This document shows, piece after piece, positions 18,269 through 25,723 of a stretch of 38,324 nucleotides of DNA. The stretch comes from an uncultured Enterorhabdus sp. (GTDB lineage Bacteria > Actinomycetota > Coriobacteriia > Coriobacteriales > Eggerthellaceae), in assembly GCA_947573925.1 (NCBI GenBank), contig CANPHS010000009.1, positions 1 through 38,324 on the forward strand, written 5' to 3'. The position numbers and the translations under genes are program-made. Each line of letters starts with the position of its first letter. Positions within the stretch are counted from its first letter, which is position 1. Below the pieces are notes generated by a model. The model was not told where the DNA came from, did no database searches, and saw only the letters and a list, made by a program, of their open reading frames with translations.

Positions 18269-18302
18269 AACCCCTGTCAAAGACTTTTGGCAGGGGTTTT
18301 CC
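18269..18302 (+). terminator. Intrinsic terminator after proS and repeat C
   Basis: AACCCCTG (18269-18276) pairs with CAGGGGTT (18291-18298), with additional CAAAG/CTTTTG pairing inside, followed by TTTTCCC. It ends the ispG-proS transcript after the repeat. Confidence 0.85.
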
Positions 18303-18382
18303 CTTGGATGCGGGCCGTGTCAAAGGGTTTTGGTGGTAGGGTGGGCAGCGTCATGGCACTCTGATTGCGAAAGGACGGAACG

Positions 18383-18997
18383 GTGGAGCTGAAGGAGAGG
18401 CTGAAGGAGCATCGGACGCAGCTGGGGTTGTCCCAGGAGGAATTGGCCGAGCGCATTTTCGTGTCGCGCCAGACCATCTCGAATTGGGAGACCGACCGCA
18501 CTTACCCCGATGTGCAGAGCCTCTTGCTTCTCAGCGAGCTGTTCGACACGTCCATTGACGAACTCGTGAAAGGAGACGTGGCAACTATGGAAAAGGCCAT
18601 CGAGAACGACTGGAAGACCATGAGCCGGCTGACGGGGGCGGCGTGGGGGCTCGTGGGGGTGGGGCTCGTGTGCGCGGTCGTGGGGTTCGCGGTGCCCACG
18701 GGCCCCTCGTCGCTGATGCCCAAGTGCACCGAAAGCGAAGTGCTGGGCATCGTGGTGTTTTTGGCCCTCTGGATTCTGGGGTGCATCCTGCTCGGCGTGG
18801 TGGAGGCGATGAAGAAAAAGTACGATCTGGTCACCTACCGCGACATTCTCGCCTATTCCCGCGGCGAGGAACCGGTGCGCGACAGCGAGGCCTTCGGGCG
18901 CAAGCACCCCGGGATTTCCGCGGGCCTGAAGATGGGGCTGAGCGCCGTGGCCGGCTTCGTGGTGGCCTATGTGCTCATGAAGTTGACTTTGGGGTAG
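18383..18997 (+). CDS. HTH (XRE-type) regulator with C-terminal membrane segments
   Basis: 204 residues. The N-terminal helix-turn-helix of the Cro/XRE family covers residues ~3-60 (GLSQEELAERIFVSRQTISN), and is followed by three hydrophobic spans: GAAWGLVGVGLVCAVVGFAV, a second near VLGIVVFLALWILGCIL, and a C-terminal one. It is a membrane-tethered transcription regulator of unknown target. GTG 18383 is preferred over a TTG at 18365 because AAAGGA (18370-18375) is spaced 7 bases before it. A weak -10, TAGGGT, lies at 18337-18342. Two other HTH-membrane genes in the window (32205, 34620) have TAGGCT/TAGGGT at a similar distance from their starts. Confidence 0.85.
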   Translation: MELKERLKEHRTQLGLSQEELAERIFVSRQTISNWETDRTYPDVQSLLLLSELFDTSIDELVKGDVATMEKAIENDWKTMSRLTGAAWGLVGVGLVCAVVGFAVPTGPSSLMPKCTESEVLGIVVFLALWILGCILLGVVEAMKKKYDLVTYRDILAYSRGEEPVRDSEAFGRKHPGISAGLKMGLSAVAGFVVAYVLMKLTLG

Positions 18998-19098
18998 GCG
19001 CCGGGGCGTGGCGGTGAGGCTGCCGGGACGGTGCGCCGGGCGGCCGTGCGGGACTGCGCAGGCTCGGAGCTTTCCCTAACTGAATCAATCATCCTTTG

Positions 19099-19156
19099 AC
19101 GGGGCGGTAACGGTGCCGCCCCGTTGGTGTTGGCAGGGGCGGCGCGGCCCTATAGT
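19099..19156 (+). promoter_or_regulatory. Stem-loop and likely promoter before phasin-like gene
   Basis: ACGGGGCGG (19099-19107) pairs with CCGCCCCGT (19116-19124), a stem without a T-run. It is followed by TTGGCA (19130-19135) and TATAGT (19151-19156) with a 15-base spacer, which is short but plausible. The -10 lies 42 bases before the start codon. Confidence 0.45.
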
Positions 19157-19198
19157 GGGAGATGCGAAACGTATCCGCCGAGGTAAGGGAGGTTCCCC

Positions 19199-19714
19199 AT
19201 GACGACGATTGCCGATGGATTGAAGGACGTGTTTCTAGCCGGCGTGGGCGCCATGGCGCTCGGCGCCGAGAAGACCCAGGAGCTGGTGGAACAGCTGATC
19301 GCTAAGGGCGAGATCACCGTGGAGCAGGGGAAGGCCATCAACTCCGAGGTGCTGAAGCAGGCCCAGGCGAAAGGCGAGCAGGTAAGCCAGCAGGCCCATG
19401 AGACCGCCGGCGAGGCCCAGCGCCAGGCCCGGGCTGCGGCCAGCCAGGTGGAAGAACGGGCGAAGACCGCCGCCTCCCTGGCCAAGGAAGATGCCGAGGC
19501 TGCCGTGTCCTGGGGGCGTTCCCAGGCAGAGATGGCCGCCGATGCCGCCAAGAAAGCCGCCGGCACCGCCCAGCAGGACGCCGCCGATTTCGCCACGGCC
19601 TTGAGGCACGACGTGCTGGAGGCCCAGATGGCCGTCATGACCCCCGAGGAGCGCGCCGCCTTCGCCAAGAAGGCCGCCGAAATCGCCGCCCGCGACGACG
19701 CGAAGGCGGAGTAG
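19199..19714 (+). CDS. Phasin-like / apolipoprotein-like coiled-coil protein
   Basis: 171-residue, Ala/Gln/Lys/Glu-rich protein. Residues 1-55 (MTTIADGLKDVFLAGVGAMA, then EKTQELVEQLIAKGEI) resemble the N-terminal domain of phasin-type PHA granule proteins. Residues ~60-165 form one long amphipathic helix or coiled coil with AAS/AKEDAE repeats. In other bacteria such proteins bind storage granules or membranes, but no PHA synthase is present in the window, so granule association is only inferred. ATG 19199 follows GGGAGG closely. It is monocistronic, with a terminator behind it. Confidence 0.7.
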   Translation: MTTIADGLKDVFLAGVGAMALGAEKTQELVEQLIAKGEITVEQGKAINSEVLKQAQAKGEQVSQQAHETAGEAQRQARAAASQVEERAKTAASLAKEDAEAAVSWGRSQAEMAADAAKKAAGTAQQDAADFATALRHDVLEAQMAVMTPEERAAFAKKAAEIAARDDAKAE

Positions 19715-19751
19715 CTTCCGCGACGTTTTCCCCGATACATCCAACGAAAAA

Positions 19752-19774
19752 GGAACCCGCCAAGAGCGGGTTCC
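19752..19774. terminator. Bidirectional terminator
   Basis: Perfect 9-bp stem GGAACCCGC (19752-19760) / GCGGGTTCC (19766-19774), flanked by AAAAA on the left and TT on the right. The stronger T-run is on the minus strand, so it best serves the flavoprotein gene read from the right, while also ending the phasin-like gene. Bases 19797-19885 contain loose repeats of CGAGCGGCTG. Confidence 0.8.
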
Positions 19775-19883
19775 TTCATAGGGGGAGGCGTTTTCAGCGG
19801 CTGCCCGAGCGGCGCGGCCGGGTGTCGCAGTCCGAGCGGCTGGGCCGAACAGTTGGCCCGAGCGGCTGCCCGAGCGGTGCGGC

Positions 19884-21548
19884 CTACCAGGTACCGGCGG
19901 GCAGGTGCTTGCCGAGCAGGTAGCCGAAGGTGGTGCAGGGGCCGCCCAGGTTGATGCCGGGCACGTGGTAGTCGTACACGTCGCCGTACATGTCGCCGAC
20001 CACGGTGCCCACGCCGTAGAGGCCCGGGATGGGGTCGTTGTTCGCGTCGCACACGTGCATCTGGATGTCGGTGTTCAGGCCGCCGGTGATGCACAGGGTG
20101 TAGGGCTCGTTGCGGATGCCGTAGAACGGCGGCTGGGTGACGGGCAGCAGGAAGCGCTTGTCCTTGTGGAACTCGTCGTCGAGCCCGGTTTCGCAGTAGC
20201 CGTTGTAGCGCTCCACCTGGGCGAGGAAGGCCTCGCGGGGCAGCCCCAGGCCGTCGGCCAGCTCTTCCAGCGTGTCGGCCTTCACAGCGGTCTCGGCCAT
20301 GGTGGCGTCGAAGCCGGCATACTCCTCGGTGGTGGTCCAGTCGGTGTTGGGGTCGAACAGCATCTCGATGGCGGCCTTCACTTCCTCGGTGTCGCGAGGC
20401 TCGCCGCCGATGCGGTCGCCCTGCCACGGGGCCGAGGCCTCAACCCAATTCGCGTCCCAGATGAGGAAGGCGCATCCGTCGGGCTGCACGCGCTGGGGGT
20501 AGGGCATGTAGCCGTAGGTGCAGTTCTCGTTGGAGTAGCGCACGCCCTTGTTGTTCACGAGCAGGCCGGGGAAGGTGGTCAGCGCACCTTCGGCCCACCA
20601 GCGGCAGGGCAGCACCTCGTCGCCCATGGTGGCGAGCATGGGGGCGTTAGGGGTGTACTTCTGCCACGCGGCGCCGATCCACAGGGCCAGTTTCAGGCCG
20701 CTGCCGTCGTACACGCCGCCGTTGCCGAAGGGCAGGGCGATGGGGCAGTACTTCGCCACCATGTCCTTGTCCTGGGAGAAGTCGCCCGTGGCCAGCACGA
20801 CGCCCTTGGAGGCGGTGTAGCGGGTGTACTTCCCGTCGGCCTTGGCCACGCACCCGGTGACGCGGCCGGTATGGTCGCCCTCGCGGTCGAGCTGTACGGC
20901 GGTGGTGTTGTAGAAGATGCGGCCGCCGCCCTTCTGGATTTCCTCGGCCAGGGCCTCCACCACGACCTGCTGGGACGCGCCGGCGGCCTGGGCGCCCTCG
21001 GCCACGAAGGAGTGGGACACGTTCAGGGTCTTCAGCGGGCCGCCGTCCCACCAGTTCTTGCCGCCGTCCTGCTGGTTGTTCTCGATGACGGCGGTGATGC
21101 CGTAGGGCTCCACCTTGTCCATGAGCCAGTTCATGGCGTTGCCGGACTCGTCGTAGACGAGCCACCACTTGTCCTGGTCCAAACGGAAGCTGTTGGCGGC
21201 GAAGATGTCCTGGAAGATGGGCTCGATTTCCTCGCGGGTGTAGTCCATGCCCAGCTCGTGGGTGAGCCGGGTGTTGAAGGCCGCGTTGGAGCCGCCGCGG
21301 GACACCGGGCCTGCGCTGGAGGCGATGAGCACCACGTCGGCACCCTCCTCCACGGCGGAGGTGGCGGTCACGAGGCCGCCCACGCCGGCGCCGATGACGA
21401 GGATCTCGCAATCCACGGTTTCGGTGATCTCGCTCTCGTCGATGGGCTCGGGCGGAATCTCGAAGTTCCATTTGGCGTTGGTGAACTTCTCGTCCCATTC
21501 GCCGGACGCCCTGTGGGAAAGCAACATGTGGGTGCTCGTCATCGCCAT
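19884..21548 (-). CDS. FAD-dependent fumarate-reductase-like flavoprotein
   Basis: 554-residue flavoprotein of the FAD_binding_2 / fumarate reductase flavoprotein family. The Rossmann motif VIGAGVGGLV is at ~51-60, the middle has VVLATGDFS, and the C-terminal FAD site is DYHVPGINLGG. Such enzymes are abundant in Eggerthellaceae and reduce diverse alkenes or ketones as respiratory acceptors; the substrate cannot be told. It has no Tat or Sec signal, unlike many relatives. The start is uncertain: the ATGs at 21548 and just downstream lack a good ribosome site, and the first ~10 residues lie over the 5' end of the opposite-strand LuxR frame. This suggests the original 5' end was altered by rearrangement. 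Confidence 0.85.
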   Translation of the reverse strand: MAMTSTHMLLSHRASGEWDEKFTNAKWNFEIPPEPIDESEITETVDCEILVIGAGVGGLVTATSAVEEGADVVLIASSAGPVSRGGSNAAFNTRLTHELGMDYTREEIEPIFQDIFAANSFRLDQDKWWLVYDESGNAMNWLMDKVEPYGITAVIENNQQDGGKNWWDGGPLKTLNVSHSFVAEGAQAAGASQQVVVEALAEEIQKGGGRIFYNTTAVQLDREGDHTGRVTGCVAKADGKYTRYTASKGVVLATGDFSQDKDMVAKYCPIALPFGNGGVYDGSGLKLALWIGAAWQKYTPNAPMLATMGDEVLPCRWWAEGALTTFPGLLVNNKGVRYSNENCTYGYMPYPQRVQPDGCAFLIWDANWVEASAPWQGDRIGGEPRDTEEVKAAIEMLFDPNTDWTTTEEYAGFDATMAETAVKADTLEELADGLGLPREAFLAQVERYNGYCETGLDDEFHKDKRFLLPVTQPPFYGIRNEPYTLCITGGLNTDIQMHVCDANNDPIPGLYGVGTVVGDMYGDVYDYHVPGINLGGPCTTFGYLLGKHLPAGTW

Positions 21549-22281
21549 CTTCGCCTACGACATCCGCGATTCGCTCTACGCGGTGCGCGGGCTGGCCGTG
21601 GGCCTCATGTTCGAGGCCATGTGCGTGGCCCAGCTCATCGCGCGGCTGTCAACGCTGGAGTGGTCGGTGAATTCCGTGGCGGTGGCCGTGGCGCTTCTGG
21701 CCCTGTACCTGCTGGCCGTGGCCAACCAGCTGCTGCGCCGCCGCGGCCGCCAGGACGGCCGAGCCCTGGACCACGGGGAAGGCCGCCGGGAGGCAGGAAC
21801 GTTGCGTACCGTGCGAGAGGCGACGCGGGGGAGCGCCGCTGTTTCTTGTCTGCGGAAAGGGACACCGGCGACGGCGCTTGCGAGAGATGCTGACGAAAGC
21901 GAGGCCCGGGATGAAGGCACTGCCGAGCCGGGGTGCGACGCCGATGCCGCCGAGCCGGGATGCGATGCGGGAGTTGTGCCCCTTGGTGTCGAAGCGGTCG
22001 AGGCGGCGCGAGACGCGGACGCCGCGGAGCCCGACGAAGGCGTGCCGGCGGACATCGCCGCCTACTGCCAGGGGCTGGCGGCGGAGTACGGCCTCACGCC
22101 CCGCGAGGCGGAAATCCTCGCGCTCATGGCCCTGGGCCGCAGCGCCAAGTACATCTCCGAAGAACTGACGGTCTCCTACAACACCACCCGCACCCACGTC
22201 CGCCACATCTACGAGAAGCTCAACATCCACAACAAACAGGAACTCATCGACCTCGTCCTCTTCGGATCCGGGGTTATGTAG
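21526..22281 (+). pseudogene. LuxR-type regulator, probably 5'-truncated
   Basis: From an ATG at 21526 this reads 251 residues: two or three hydrophobic helices (from WVLVIAIFAYDIRD to ALYLLAVANQLL), a variable acidic linker with repeated AEPGCDA motifs, and a C-terminal LuxR/GerE domain (LTPREAEILALMALGRSAKY, then SYNTTRTHVRHIYEKL). In Eggerthellaceae this DNA-binding domain usually follows a ~10-12-helix membrane domain; here only its end is left. Upstream frame sequence is the antisense of the flavoprotein. No ribosome site precedes the ATG. I read it as a remnant that may still be expressed. Confidence 0.6.
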
Positions 22282-22294
22282 TCCTGCAAGAAAA

Positions 22295-22318
22295 AGGGCG
22301 CCGCAAGTGCGACGCCCT
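22295..22318 (-). terminator. Terminator of minus-strand secreted-protein gene
   Basis: On the minus strand AGGGCG pairs with CGCCCT around a CGC/GCG inner stem, followed by TTTTTCTTG. Nearly the same terminator occurs at 24849-24872. Confidence 0.8.
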
Positions 22319-22344
22319 GCTGACTTTTCGTCTCGCGCTGTCCG

Positions 22345-23025
22345 CTATTTCAAGTACTTCGCGCGGTTCTTGGCAGTATTGGCGCGGTATTTCAGGGTGT
22401 CCTTCGACCCCTTCTTCAAGGATTTGATGGTCTTCATGCACTTGTCGTAGCTGACCGACTTGCCGTTCACCTTGCAGCCGTAGTAGTACAAGGGGATATC
22501 GTTGCCGATCCGCTTCACCTTGGCTACCTTCGCTGAGGGTTTTTCCATCATCTGCGTCTTGTAGGCAGCGAGTTTCTTCACTTTCCCGCTCTTGGTGAGG
22601 CGGTAATAGGTGCACTCCTCGTTATCCATGTGAGCGCGGTAGTTGGAGAAGAAATTCTTGTTGCGGCACACGCGCAGGTCGTAGTAGGTACCGACACGCT
22701 TTACCTTGCCCTTCTTGTAGGTGTAGATGCGGTAGAAGCCCTCGTAGTCGTAAGCGTTGGGGTTGTAGACGATGAGGTCCTTCACGCCGTCCTTGTTGAT
22801 GTCCTGGCAGGCGAATTTCAACGAGCTGGATCGCGTGGTGCTACCGACCCATTTGAAGTTCTTCTTTGCCAGCATCTTCGAGTAGGCCTTGCATGCCTTG
22901 GAATTGGCCGAAGCGGCATGAGCCGGTTCCGGCAATGCTACGGCAAAGGCGGCTGCTAGCAGAAGCGCGATACCCGCGGCGATGAGGAGTCGTCCCCATC
23001 GTGCGGTTGATGCGAGTGTCTTCAT
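22345..23025 (-). CDS. Secreted protein of unknown function with Ca-binding-like loop
   Basis: 226 residues. The N-terminus has a Sec signal peptide with an ARWGR n-region, a Leu/Ala core and a cut after PAHA. The mature part is Lys/Tyr-rich and carries DINKDGVKDLIVYN (near 75-88), an FG-GAP/EF-hand-like DxNxDGxxD loop. No enzyme family is recognisable. ATG 23025 is chosen over an in-frame TTG because GGAAAGGA lies in front. The 5' context GAAAGGAAAACTATG is identical to that of the neighbouring gene at 23978. A hairpin without a T-run (23054-23074) lies between the two genes, so they may be cotranscribed. Confidence 0.8.
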   Translation of the reverse strand: MKTLASTARWGRLLIAAGIALLLAAAFAVALPEPAHAASANSKACKAYSKMLAKKNFKWVGSTTRSSSLKFACQDINKDGVKDLIVYNPNAYDYEGFYRIYTYKKGKVKRVGTYYDLRVCRNKNFFSNYRAHMDNEECTYYRLTKSGKVKKLAAYKTQMMEKPSAKVAKVKRIGNDIPLYYYGCKVNGKSVSYDKCMKTIKSLKKGSKDTLKYRANTAKNRAKYLK

Positions 23026-23078
23026 AGTTTTCCTTTCCAAAGAGAATTATCTATCGCCGGAATGCTGCCGGCGAAAGT

Positions 23079-23978
23079 CTATCCAGCTAAGTGCAGCCCC
23101 TTGAAGGGCGGTTCCCCCTGGTGTAGGAGCGAGCTCCTGCTTGAAGTGGGCACCTTGAGCCAGCCAGTTCTGCCCCCGGCTTTCACCTGGAAGCGGACGG
23201 TATTGCCCTTTACGTAGGCCTTCAGGAACTTCACCTTCTGGCCCTTCTTGATGGTGAACTTGACCGACTTGCACTTCGTGTTCTTGTACGCCTTGATCTT
23301 CTTCAGGGCCTTATAGGTGTTTTTGGCCTTCTTGGATCCCACCTGCATCTTGCCCGTGTTGCTCGTTTTCTTGAGGGTGCCGTTCTTGTACTTGTAGGTG
23401 AAGTCGGCACTGATGCCGCCGGCATAGTACGACATCTGGGTGAAGGTGATGGTGATGGAGTTGCCGGACACCTTTTTGATGTCGCCGCTCGGGTGGTAGC
23501 CGATCTTGCTGCCGAATCCCTTGTTGCAGTCGATCACTCTGCGAAGGTAGTCGCCGTCTTTCTTCCAGAGCGAGCATACCTCGGCATCGTCGTTGTCTGA
23601 CCAGGCGCAGAGGTATAGGTAGGGAGTGCCGTTTGCGAGGTTGACGAGACGAGCCCTGATTCCGTAGTAGCGCGTGTCGAACCGCCATCTATCTCCGTTG
23701 ACATTCACATAGAAGCATTCGCCCACATCGTCCCAATGAAAGTAATAATCAGTCTCGATCCCGATGGTGTCGGGCTGTCCGTCGCCAGTAATGTCATACT
23801 TGGTATACGTCGTATCTGGCTTTAGAGTGTGAATCGTCGCGCCCTTGGTGGCCTTGGGCGAGGCGGCGAAGGCGTCTGCGGGCGTGGCCGCCAGCAGCGC
23901 CGTGGCGGCCAGCAGCGCCGCGATAATCGCGACGACGGCCGCGCGTCCCCAACGCGCGAACCTGGTATTTGCTTGCAT
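23079..23978 (-). CDS. Secreted protein of unknown function, SH3-like C-terminus
   Basis: 299 residues. Signal peptide with RFARWGR n-region and cut near DAFAA. Residues ~60-75 hold DITGDGQPDTIGIE, a VCBS/FG-GAP-type loop. Residues ~215-285 are Lys-rich and resemble a bacterial SH3 domain (KKGQKVKFLKAYVKGN, GRTGWLKV). The last ~25 residues (from SSRSSLLHQ) are unlike the rest and may be a frame-shifted end. ATG 23978 has AAAGGA upstream. Its likely promoter is the cassette at 24237-24342, about 280 bases away, which carries a nine-C run. Confidence 0.78.
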   Translation of the reverse strand: MQANTRFARWGRAAVVAIIAALLAATALLAATPADAFAASPKATKGATIHTLKPDTTYTKYDITGDGQPDTIGIETDYYFHWDDVGECFYVNVNGDRWRFDTRYYGIRARLVNLANGTPYLYLCAWSDNDDAEVCSLWKKDGDYLRRVIDCNKGFGSKIGYHPSGDIKKVSGNSITITFTQMSYYAGGISADFTYKYKNGTLKKTSNTGKMQVGSKKAKNTYKALKKIKAYKNTKCKSVKFTIKKGQKVKFLKAYVKGNTVRFQVKAGGRTGWLKVPTSSRSSLLHQGEPPFKGLHLAG

Positions 23979-24236
23979 AGTTTTCCTTTCTCTCGGGGTT
24001 GGCTTGTGAGCGGTCGGTCATTACGACGGCCGACAGGCGCGGTAACGGTTGCTGAGAAAGATTTGCTCAGATCGCAGCCGGGTTGGTGGGGTTACGGCGG
24101 TTAGTTCTCGAGCGGGCGCTAAACGATGGAATACCGGAAGTATTAGGCTACGAGGGGAGGGAAAACGGGGCGAAACGAAGGCAACATTTCCCGAGTGAGC
24201 CCCGAATGCGATGCTCGTTGAGCGCTTATGAGCCCA

Positions 24237-24342
24237 GGGGGGGGGTCTGCCTTTTTGCCATGGGGAACCTCTCCATTTCGTCTTGCGGCTGGCCCCATTA
24301 TAGTCCCGCCCGCCAGCGGAAACAATGACCAGATGGCGTGGT
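24237..24342 (-). promoter_or_regulatory. Promoter cassette with C9 tract, copy 1
   Basis: Read on the minus strand: -35 TTGTTT (24325-24320), 17-base spacer, -10 TATAAT (24302-24297), GGAGAGG, then ATG at 24261 of a leader ORF MAKRQTPPLGS that runs through nine C (24245-24237) and stops. One more C would give a 39-residue leader. The second copy at 28521-28627 is highly similar over its whole length, and identical at the -35, the -10 and the final ~20 bases. It points at the secreted-protein gene starting at 23978. Confidence 0.75.
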
Positions 24343-24382
24343 ATTACTATGTATCTCAACCGGCTGGGACGGGGGGAACAAA

Positions 24383-24598
24383 CTATTCCATTCGTTTCGT
24401 GAGGATTGGCTTGATGTAGTTCTTGGTTAGGTTGCGTTTCCCTCGGAAGAATTCTATTTCCGACGAACTTAGTTCGGATGTCTCATACTTCAGACATAGA
24501 AGCTCAAGGAAGACGAGGGCAATCAGATAGTAAGGCGCGTGGTGCTCGTAGGGGCCGAAGTCGCCCGATTCATCGATGAAGATGCTGAGATCAGCCAT
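24383..24598 (-). pseudogene. DUF3800 gene remnant with internal deletion
   Basis: 71 codons with a good AGGAGG ribosome site. The N-terminus SIFIDESGDFGPYEHHAPYY is the conserved start of DUF3800 proteins (RNase H-like acidic FIDESG motif), normally ~220-260 residues. After YLIALVF it jumps to LELLCLKYETSELSSSEIEF and KNYIKPILTKR, which look like the C-terminal end of the same family. The middle is missing in frame. DUF3800 proteins are often linked to mobile elements or defence loci. Confidence 0.7.
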
Positions 24599-24848
24599 AA
24601 CCCCTCCTGCCCCCTAATGCCCCATGAAAAGAAAATGGCGGGGAGAAAGTCCCCGCCCAAGGGTGGACCAGGGCCTTGCGGCCAGCCCAGAAACTGTAAT
24701 TACTTATACCATGGCGCTTCCTCCTAGGCAAGAATATTTTCCTTATGTGCAAAAATTCTTTACCTGTGGGCAAAGCTTTGTAGTTGCTTCTAATGGCGCA
24801 TGCGACTTAAGCCAATATTGCGACGGCTTAACCTATATCACAAGAAAA
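24599..24848. other. Non-coding stretch with remnant signals
   Basis: A hairpin GGCGGGGA / TCCCCGCC (24637-24657) with T-rich flank on the minus strand, and an isolated minus-strand AGGAGG followed 7 bases later by ATG GTA TAA (near 24713-24731), i.e. a ribosome site with no gene behind it. AT content is higher than in the surroundings. It looks like the scar of deleted genes. Confidence 0.5.
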
Positions 24849-24872
24849 AGGGCATCGCGAGTGCGACGCCCT
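24849..24872 (-). terminator. Terminator of Big_2 secreted-protein gene
   Basis: On the minus strand the stem AGGGC / GCCCT with inner TCGC / GCGA, followed by TTTTTCTTG. Nearly identical to 22295-22318. Confidence 0.8.
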
Positions 24873-24907
24873 GGTAGGTTTTTGACGGGTGCTGGGGTTG
24901 CTGCGCT

Positions 24908-25648
24908 CTAGAAGCGCTTCACGTACCTGCGTAGGTTAGAGGGAACGTCGCTCGACTTGAACTTTCCCATGCTGCTGCTTCCGCTGTAACCGAGGTATCC
25001 TTTGCCGTAGCGGTTCTCCAGTGTCCTGCGGTCGTCGTCATAGTAATAGTACGTGTTCTTGGCTACGCGCGCGCGGTAGCCTGGCCGTTTGTCGGACGAG
25101 CCCGGCGCTGTCTTGGTGCGCGTGAGTGAGATTTTCGCTCTGGTTACGTTGGAAGTGCTGGCAACGAACCTCCCGTTGTTGTCCAGGTGTGCGGGGAAAA
25201 GGTAGGCCTTCCCGTTCTTGACGTACATGAAATGTCCGCCCGAGCTCCCGGTGTGCCACCAGCCGTTCAGACTCTTCATTGCTTTCTGCGCATGGGTGAG
25301 GCCCTTCACCGTCACCTTGCAGGTGAGCTTCTTCTTGCCCACCTTGGCCGTGATGGTGGCCTTGCCCGCCTTCTTGGCCGTCACCTTGCCGGCCTTGGAC
25401 ACCGTGGCGACCTTCTTGTTGGAGGACGCCCACTTCACCTTGGCCTTGCCGGCATTCTTCACTTTCAAGGTGAAGGCCTTGCCCTTTGTCAGCGTCTTGC
25501 TCGCGGCGCTGAGCTTCGGCGCCTTCTTGGCGGCGGCGAAGGCGTCGCCCGGCGTGGCCGCCACGAGCCCTATGGCTGCCAGAGACAACGTGAGGCACGC
25601 GATGATAGTGAGTCGCCCCCATCGTACGAATCTGATACTTTCCTGCAT
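24908..25648 (-). CDS. Secreted protein with bacterial Ig-like (Big_2) domain
   Basis: 246 residues. Signal peptide with RFVRWGR n-region and cut near DAFAA. Residues ~45-115 form a Big_2 Ig-like domain (KLSAASKTLTKGKAFTLKV, KVKWASSNKKVATV, KAGKATITAKVG). The C-terminal half (from THAQKAMKSLNGWWHTGSSG) is a Tyr/Arg-rich domain of unknown function. ATG 25648 has GGAAGGAG upstream; a longer in-frame reading from 25714 is rejected. It probably acts at the cell surface or in the medium. Its own promoter is likely at 25674-25701. Confidence 0.82.
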   Translation of the reverse strand: MQESIRFVRWGRLTIIACLTLSLAAIGLVAATPGDAFAAAKKAPKLSAASKTLTKGKAFTLKVKNAGKAKVKWASSNKKVATVSKAGKVTAKKAGKATITAKVGKKKLTCKVTVKGLTHAQKAMKSLNGWWHTGSSGGHFMYVKNGKAYLFPAHLDNNGRFVASTSNVTRAKISLTRTKTAPGSSDKRPGYRARVAKNTYYYYDDDRRTLENRYGKGYLGYSGSSSMGKFKSSDVPSNLRRYVKRF

Positions 25649-25673
25649 GGCCGCTCCTTCCTCTTGGGTTCCG

Positions 25674-25701
25674 ATTATATGCGAATGAGTGCGGACAGCA
25701 A
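25674..25701 (-). promoter_or_regulatory. Promoter of Big_2 secreted-protein gene
   Basis: On the minus strand TTGCTG (25701-25696), 16-base spacer, TATAAT (25679-25674). The start codon is about 26 bases after the -10. Confidence 0.6.
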
Positions 25702-25723
25702 GATGCGACTGCATCCGAAGTTG

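Noticed and set aside
19797-19885. Loose CGAGCGGCTG repeats as a CRISPR or iteron array
   Set aside because: Spacing is irregular and units are short and imperfect; no cas or replication gene is near.
21247-21525. Extended N-terminus of the LuxR frame
   Set aside because: This part is antisense to conserved flavoprotein codons (the FAD-binding motif) and shows no membrane helices.
24591-24773. 60-codon minus-strand frame between the DUF3800 remnant and the terminator
   Set aside because: No ribosome site in the right place, no similarity, and it runs through a hairpin.
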